A program made the translations under genes and the position numbers. Shown in pieces: positions 57,922 to 64,000 of a stretch of 64,000 nt of DNA. Numbering within the stretch: the stretch's first letter is position 1; every line of letters begins with the position of its first letter. The DNA comes from Cocos nucifera (lineage: Eukaryota; Streptophyta; Magnoliopsida; Arecales; Arecaceae), in contig QRFJ01000499.1 in assembly GCA_006176705.1 (NCBI GenBank), positions 62,001 to 126,000 on the forward strand. The letters are read 5' to 3'. The notes beneath the pieces are model-generated. The model searched no databases. It was not told where the DNA came from and saw nothing but the letters and a program-made list of their open reading frames with translations.

Positions 57922-59859
57922 AAAACTCCTTTTGAAGAACTATCGTTGTCTCTTGTAGCAGTGCTGCCTTCTTCCTTTTTTGGTGCCTTTCACTTGCTTG
58001 GATCTCACCTTATTCATGCCCAAAACCCCTTGGGTGTCGAGAGGAGAGAGAGGACTATAGGTTAGCATGGAGAAGGAGGGAGAGAGGCTTTGTGGCATGG
58101 GCTAAAGGCAGAAGCATTAAAAGCCTAGGCGCAGACAGGATTTATATAGACCCTACTGTTCCATACAGTGCCATATCATCCCGGTCAATCATGGCCATTT
58201 CATCTATCAGATCTAAATCTAATTGGTGGGATGACATCATCTGATCCAATCAAATGAGAGATCCTCAAAAACCCTCCTAAGGTGGTGCCAAGACTGGGTC
58301 AAACAAGAGTTCTTGGTGCCATAGAGTTTAATCCCCTGAAGCAACCCTGGAGTCCCATCTATATGGGACTCCTCCTTTATCCTTATAGGGTGCACGCCTC
58401 CCTAGGGGTGTACCCTCTTCCTATCTACATTTAGTAGGGGGATAAGGCCCCAGGTAATCTCCTATAGGTGCATGACATATGGGCAGATGTCCAAGTTTCC
58501 AAGGTCAATATTTGACCAATGTCCGAAAATAGGAATTAGCAGGTGACCAAAAATGATAGGTATTGTCTTAAATTTATCTCATAAATTAAGATAACCCTTT
58601 TTTGATCTAGACAAGCTCCAGTTAGACCAAATAAAGATTTCTAAGTGAGCCCAAACACATTTAGCTTAGTTGAGAAAAGCTATAATGATTATTAAAGAAG
58701 AATATTAGGCTTAATTATGTGCCAGCACGATTTTCTTAAACCTAATTGAATCTTAATCAAATCAATTGAACTAGATTAGTCCAATTGATGACATCCAAAT
58801 CCAAACCCTTATTTGTGCGACCCAGTTAGGTTCAGTTCTGTATGGTAATGGGATATATCGCGATCTCTACCATTGACATCATCAAAATACCTTCTGATGG
58901 ATCAGAACTTCTCTAATTCAGACAACTAGTATGATCGATCATCCAAATCATTCTAATTGCTCTCAAAATCTACTAGTGACACCTAGCAGCATATGGTGGC
59001 AACCCATCAGAACTGAAAGTGAACCTCTCAATGTAGTTACCATTGTGATTAGGTTCCTCTATCTTGAGCCCCGACTGGATTAGGGTTAAGGTGATCTCAT
59101 CAAACCCTAATATCTATCATATGAATTAATCATTCGATTCAAGTCTAATGTAAAAACCCTAATACAAACTCTTTCTATTGTTTCACTCTGCCATGGTCAT
59201 GGGCTTATGGACTTGATTCTCATGATCATCATAGGGCTACTCCTCATCTACCGAGGTAGATAGATCCCCTATTGGTGCAATCCAATTACTACAATGAACA
59301 TGCTATAGCCAACATATACCTTAGGATTTTGAATGGCTAGGAGACCAAGTTATCATGTAGTCAAGCTATAACACCCTCAAGGTGAACTTTCGATGCACCT
59401 TAGGTCAAAGAACCAGATACACCATTATAGCTTTGAGCCAGTCATCGACGAGAAGGTAGACATCCTCATGACTTCTCAAGGTGGTCCCGCTCAGTGCCCT
59501 CGTTCTCAAATGAGTACCTATACTCTCACTTCGGTGTCTCTACACCATAGACTCAAGACTCATCTACTCTAAAAAAGTGATCGTACACCAACCTTCTGGA
59601 TCAATCACCATCCATATGATGATCCTACGATCAGGAGCATTTTATAAGTTAATAATGAAAATTCATGTCTTAAATTTTCAACTCTTGAAAATATAAACTA
59701 TCATTACCATTAACTCAAGGGATGTATCACAGACACTTTCAAATACACACTGATAGAAAATAATTTATTTTATTATTTATAGTCAAAATTATAATTTTAC
59801 TCTTAGAAGTGTATTACAAGTGTCAGCCAATTTGGCTTCTAGGGCACACATATCTATCA
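57922..59859 (-). repeat. Copia-3 5' LTR, distal part
   Basis: It continues the match to 44170-46113 and ends ACATATCTATCA. Gypsy-C gag resumes at 59860. Confidence 0.93.
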
Positions 59860-60530
59860 TGCTCAAGTGGAAGAAGCCTTCAAGTTGAAGGATGAGGAAG
59901 CTGCAGGAGAGCGGTTGGTCGGCAAGTCTAATAAGCCTGTAGTGAATAAAGGGCCGAATAAAGTTCGACCGTGCTCATGGACTCCCTCCGAGCACAAGCG
60001 AGCCCAAACTCCTCCTCGAGCTTGTCGTCAAAGAAGCCCCGACAAAAGGGAATGAAGAAGTTCTTCACCCAGAAGGTTTCACAACTATGCCTCCATCAAT
60101 GCTCCAAAAATGCAAGTATTGATGGAGATCAAGGAGCAATTACTGAGGTCTGAAAGGATGTGCACTCATCCTAGCAAGCGCAAGCCTAACAAGTACTACC
60201 TCTACCATCGTGATTATGGCCATGATATTGAAGAATGCATTCAGCTCTAAGATGAGATCAAGGAGCTCATCAGGAGAGGCCAGCTAGGTTGATTCCTCAG
60301 ATGCTGGCCTGAAGCAAGAGAAGATCGATCGAGGGTACTACCACAGCCAAAACCACCAAGGAGGGAGGAATAACAACGAGATCGGCCACCTCTCGGCATC
60401 ATCAACACTATCTTTAGGGGACTTCGATGAGAAGAGGCCAGTGGATCTGAGGGATCAGTGAAGAGACGAAGGATTGAAGAACCCACAACCTTCACTGAGG
60501 TAGATGCATGGGGAGTATAGTTCCTACACA
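59860..60530 (+). pseudogene. gag: Gypsy-C gag, C-terminal part
   Basis: It resumes exactly where 43815 stopped: AQVEEAFKLKDEEAAGER, then a frameshift near 60050, HNYASINAPKMQVLMEIKEQ, and a zinc-type segment near 60195-60240 (YYLYHRDYGHDIEEC) followed by DEIKELIRRGQLG. Gypsy-B has the same order. Confidence 0.87.
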
Positions 60531-61120
60531 ATGATGCGGTTGTAATCTCTTTAAATATAGAAGACTATGATGTACGTCGCATCCTAGTTGATAATGGAAG
60601 TTTGGCTAACATCTTATTTTATGATGTTTTCTCCAAAATATTAATATCTAATAGTCGGCTTGGACTAATAAACTTTCCACTACTAGGCTTCACTAGTGCT
60701 ATAGTACCAGTTGAAGGTGTAATAACTCTAGCTATGGCTGCAGAGCAATATCCGAGATAATCCAGAGTACAGATGGATTTTTTGGTGGTAAAGGCTCCCT
60801 CTGCTTACAATACAATTCTCGGACGATCTGATCTAAATGCACTTCAGGCGGTGGTGTCCACTTATTATTTGAAGATGAAGTTTTTGACAAGTTACGGGAT
60901 CGGAGAGGTAAGAGAAGATCAAGCTCTGCCAAGCCACTGCTACTCAATTGTCTTGCAAAAGGAAGAATAGTCTGACCCTTGTCCTGTCGATGGGTTAGAT
61001 GTCCGGGATAACCTCACAAAAGAAAGGGGAGAACCGATGGAAGGTCTTATCTCAGTCTCTCTGAATGATGGAAATGTGGAGCACACGGTACAGATTAGTT
61101 CCAATCTAACTGATGGGATA
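60531..61120 (+). pseudogene. pol: Gypsy-C protease
   Basis: DNGS at 60590-60601 in LVDNGSLANILFYDVF is the Tat-type aspartic protease site. The downstream open stretch 60773-60970 has NTILGRSDLNALQAVVS, a standard segment of this protease. Stops occur at 60758 and 60968. Confidence 0.88.
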
Positions 61121-62000
61121 CAAGAGTAGCTCATCGAATTCCTTCGATGAAATGCAAATGTTTTTGCCTGGGTCCCAACGGACATATCGAGAATCGATGT
61201 GGAAGTCATAGAGCATCATTTGGCTGTTGATCCAAAACATCGGCTAATGAAAGAAAAGATGTGGAGCCATGCCCCAGAGAGATAGAAGGCAATTGCAAAA
61301 GAAGTTGACAAGCACCTTAAGGATGGATTCATCCGAGAAGTCAACTATCCGAACTGGGTCTCCAACATCATACTCGTCAAAAAGGCAAACGGCAAATGAA
61401 GAATGTGCATTGATTTGAAAAAATTGAACAAAGCTTGTCCAAAAGATAGCTATCCTCTATCCAGAATTGATCAGCTGGTGGATGCAACTTTGGGCCACAA
61501 GCTTCTCACTTTCATGGATGCCTTCTCTAGCTATAATCAAATCTGGATGGCGCCAAAGGATGAGGACAAAACTACTTTTATTACTGATCATGATCTTTAA
61601 TGTTATCGAGTTATGCCTTTTGGACTCAAAAATGCAGGAGCAACATACCAACACCTGGTTAATAAGATCTTCAAGGAGCAAATCGGCCACAACATGAAAG
61701 TGTATGTAGAAGACATGCTTGTCAAGAGCCGAACTTCAATAAATCACATTACCGACCTTAAGAAAACCTTTGATGCCCTTCGAAAATACAAGATAATGTT
61801 AAACCCAACCAAATGCGCCTTTGGTGTGACTTCAGGAAAATTCTTAGGGTTCATGATGTCAAGGCATGGGATTGAAGCAAATCTGGAAAAAATTCGAGCC
61901 ATTCAAGAGATGATGGCTCCTAAATCCATCAAAGAAGTTTAGCACCTAGCTGAAAAGGTGGCAGTCCTGAATTGATTCATCTCAAGATCGGTCGATCGAT
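61121..62000 (+). pseudogene. pol: Gypsy-C reverse transcriptase
   Basis: Conserved parts in order: FAWVPTDISRID (about 61160), GFIREVNYPNWVSNIILVKK (61330), a stop in place of Trp at 61397, RMCIDLKKLNKACPKDSYPL (61400), MDAFSSYNQIWM (61515), YRVMPFGLKNAGATYQHLVN (61605), and the catalytic site YVED at 61703-61714 in place of YVDD. The Asp-to-Glu change would disable it. Then FLGFMMSRHGIEAN near 61845. Confidence 0.93.
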
Positions 62001-62485
62001 GCATGTCCTATTCTTAAGTTCTCAAGCAACCAAAGGACTTCTGTTGGACCACCGAATGCCAGAAAGCCTTTAAAGAGCTCAAGGACTACCTTTGCTCACC
62101 TCTCCTATTAGCCAAGTCCGAACCTGGAGAGGAACTATTTCTATACCTGACAGTCTCCCCAACAGCTCTAGCAGCGATCTTAGTTAAAGAAAAAGTGAAA
62201 GTACAATGGTCGATCTACTATATAAGCCCGGTACTGAGAGATGCCGAGACTAGGTATACCAAGTTAGAAAAACTAACTTATGCTCTATTGATTATAGCCT
62301 AGAGACTCCGATCTTATTTACAAGGGCACACCATAACCCTCCTTACTGATCAACCAATCAAGGCAGTTCTCCATTGAACAGATGCCTTTGGGAGAATAGC
62401 AAAATGGATAGTTGAGCTCACCGAATTTAACATTATTTCCCAACCTTGGCCGTTAGTCAAAGCCCAAATATTAGCAGATTTTGTA
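62001..62485 (+). pseudogene. pol: Gypsy-C first RNase H (gypsy type, degenerate)
   Basis: It directly follows RT: CQKAFKELKDYLCSPLLL, ELFLYLTVSPTALAAILV, YYISPVLRDAETRYTKLEKL, and TDQPIKAVLH. The first catalytic Asp position reads Tyr (LYLTVS). Stops are at about 62300 and 62378. Confidence 0.82.
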
Positions 62486-62842
62486 GTGGAATGCACCATT
62501 GTGGATGAAGCCGAGCTTGAACAAAATGAAACCAGCATTTCATGGTTGCAACCAAGCTGCTCTGAAGAAAGAGCTGATCTCTCTGAAGATTTTTGGGCCC
62601 TATATTTGGATGGCTCATCCAACGCTTCTGGTGTAGGCGTAGGGCTGATCTTGGTTAATCCGAAGGGGATCATCGTTGAATATGCGCTGCACTTTGAATT
62701 TTCTGCAACTAATAATAGGATTAAATATGAAACATTGATCACTAGGATAAAGATAGCTAAAGAGTTAGAAGCAGATTGGCTCCAAGTCTACAGTGATTCC
62801 CAACTGGTGGTCGGACAGGTTAGCGGTAGTTATGAAGCATGA
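62486..62842 (+). pseudogene. pol: Gypsy-C second RNase H (Tat-type additional domain)
   Basis: The open stretch has LYLDGSSNASGVGVGLIL, KYETLITRIKIAKEL and LQVYSDSQLVVGQVSG. The acidic residues of DGSS, YE and SDS are all kept. A second, host-like RNase H after the gypsy one is the signature of the plant Tat clade. Confidence 0.9.
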
Positions 62843-64000
62843 GAGGAAAGCATGATGAAATATCATAAGAAAGTGAAAAACTTGATTTCGATCTTCAATA
62901 GTTTTAACATCCAATAGATTCCAAGGGCAGAAAATACTAGAACCAACCTTCTCTCTAAACTTGCCACATTAGCCCCGATCGAACTGCCTAAGAAAGTATT
63001 CTTTGAATTTTTGAAATATCCAAGTTTCGAGGAACCACAATCTATAATGCAGATCGACCATGAGCCATGTTGGATTGATCCACTGGTCGCCTATCTTAAA
63101 TATGAAGTTCTTTCTTATAATCCGAAAGAAGCTTGAAAACTCAAAAACTAAGCCTCCTAGTATGTTCTATATGAAGGCAAGTTGTATAAAAGATCGTATT
63201 CTTTACTGCTCTTGAGATGTCTCCAACCTTCAAAAGCTAATTTTGCATTATGAAAAGTATACGAGAGAATCTGTGAAAGTCATGTAGGGGTCAGATCTTT
63301 ATCACAAAGACTACACCGGTAGGGTTACTATTGATCGACCTTGTACCATGATTCTATGAAATATATCAAAAAATATGATCACTGCCAAATAAATGCAAAC
63401 ATCCAAAGATAGCCAGCCTCCGAACTTACACCCCTAAGTGCCCCATGGCCATTTGCACAATAGAAAATTGATATACTCAGATCTTTTCCAATGGCATCCA
63501 GACAACGAAATTTTCTCTTGGTGGTAATAGACTATTTCATAAAGTGGATTGAAGCAGAATCTCTAGCAAAAATAACTGAAATGAAAGTGTAGGACTTCGT
63601 TTGGAAGTCGATTATTTGTTGATTCGGCCTATGTCGGACCTTTATAATAGATAATGAGCGATAATTTGCTGGAGCAAAATTTGTCGAATTCTATGAAGAT
63701 CTGAATATCTCCCACCATTTTACATCAGTGGCTTACCCACAGGCAAATGGAGAGGCTGAAGTAACTAACAGAATCTTACTGCAAGGTATCAAAGCAAGAC
63801 TTAAGAGGACAAAAGGGACTTGAATAGATAAACTCTATCATGTGCTCTAGGCTTACCGAACTATCCAAAGATTGCCAATAGGAGAAACTTCATTCGCTTT
63901 AGCCTTTAAAGCTGAAGCTGTCATCTTGGTAGAACTTAAACATCCCTCAGCATGAGTTATGGCATTCAATGAGTAGCGCAACTCACAGGACCTAATGGCT
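62843..64000 (+). pseudogene. pol: Gypsy-C integrase (cut by window end)
   Basis: The zinc segment near 63250-63400 has ICESHVGVRSL and YDHCQINAN, with the first His replaced by Tyr (KVYERI). The core has DILRSFPMASRQ at about 63473, LLVVIDYFIKWIEAE, IIDNER at about 63642 (second Asp) and HHFTSVAYPQANGEAEVTNR near 63712 (Glu). There are at least ten stops. It continues past 64000. Confidence 0.88.

Larger units (their letters stand above)
43821..59859 (-). mobile_element. Copia-3: full-length minus-strand Ty1/copia element, split by Copia-4
   Basis: LTRs of 2293 bp (43821-46113) and about 2296 bp (51952-52309 plus 57922-59859) enclose, on the minus strand, primer site, leader, gag, protease, integrase, RT and RNase H. 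Flanks TGTCC and TGCTC (59860-59864) are the target copies, the left one changed. Without Copia-4 it measures about 10.4 kb. Long LTRs and the RNase H motif style suggest an Angela-like copia lineage (tentative). Confidence 0.92.
41634..64000 (+). mobile_element. Gypsy-C: Tat-type Ty3/gypsy element, split by Copia-3, runs off the window
   Basis: 5' LTR, primer site, gag (two parts), protease, RT, first RNase H, second RNase H, integrase. The second RNase H after the usual one is diagnostic of the plant Tat group. It sits in the SIRE-2 env-like frame (left flank ATAAC). Excluding Copia-3, about 6.3 kb is visible. All frames carry stops. Confidence 0.92.

Noticed and set aside
1..64000. Integrated pararetrovirus or DNA transposon
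   Set aside because: Every recognisable enzyme domain falls in a copia or gypsy element with LTRs, primer sites or purine tracts; I saw no movement-protein motif or terminal inverted repeat pair.
1..64000. tRNA or rRNA genes
   Set aside because: The only tRNA-related sequences recognised are primer sites complementary to tRNA 3' ends; no cloverleaf or rRNA core seen by eye.

Overview
The window is plant nuclear DNA made almost entirely of nested LTR retrotransposons. I see no convincing host gene, tRNA, rRNA or CRISPR array. The element types are plant lineages: Ty3/gypsy of the Tat type (second RNase H plus an antisense accessory gene), SIRE-type Ty1/copia, and copia elements with long LTRs (2.3-2.9 kb). 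Size and style suggest a large, repeat-rich plant genome, perhaps a monocot such as a palm. The species is a guess.

Left block. Gypsy-A (+, 1-5960, 3' part only) carries a 164-bp tandem array, two antisense genes and its 3' LTR. It lies in Copia-1 (-, 5961-19462), whose 5' LTR is split by Gypsy-B (-, 10899-17694), a gag-only element with a 2-kb hairpin-unit tandem array. Copia-1 in turn sits in Gypsy-E (19463-20974), a relic holding a second copy of the antisense gene. A copia-LTR-like fragment (20975-21757) follows.

Middle block. SIRE-1 (+, 21758-38490) keeps gag and an env-like relic but has lost pol. Its 5' LTR is split by the full-length Copia-2 (+, 22504-32774). SIRE-2 (-, 38491-41633) is the 3' end of another SIRE element in opposite orientation.

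Right block. Gypsy-C (+, 41634 to beyond 64000) interrupts SIRE-2. Its gag is split by Copia-3 (-, 43821-59859), whose 5' LTR is split by Copia-4 (+, 52310-57921). After that insertion Gypsy-C resumes with gag end, protease, RT, two RNase H domains and integrase, and runs off the window.

Every coding region is broken by stops and frameshifts. Many stops fall at Trp or Gln positions and several LTR ends read TA instead of TG, which fits old, methylated, C-to-T decayed copies. The signals most worth following are the antisense gene with two introns at identical positions and phases in two copies, a second antisense coiled-coil frame beside it, paired stem-loop motifs in the long copia leaders, and the hairpin tandem array of Gypsy-B.
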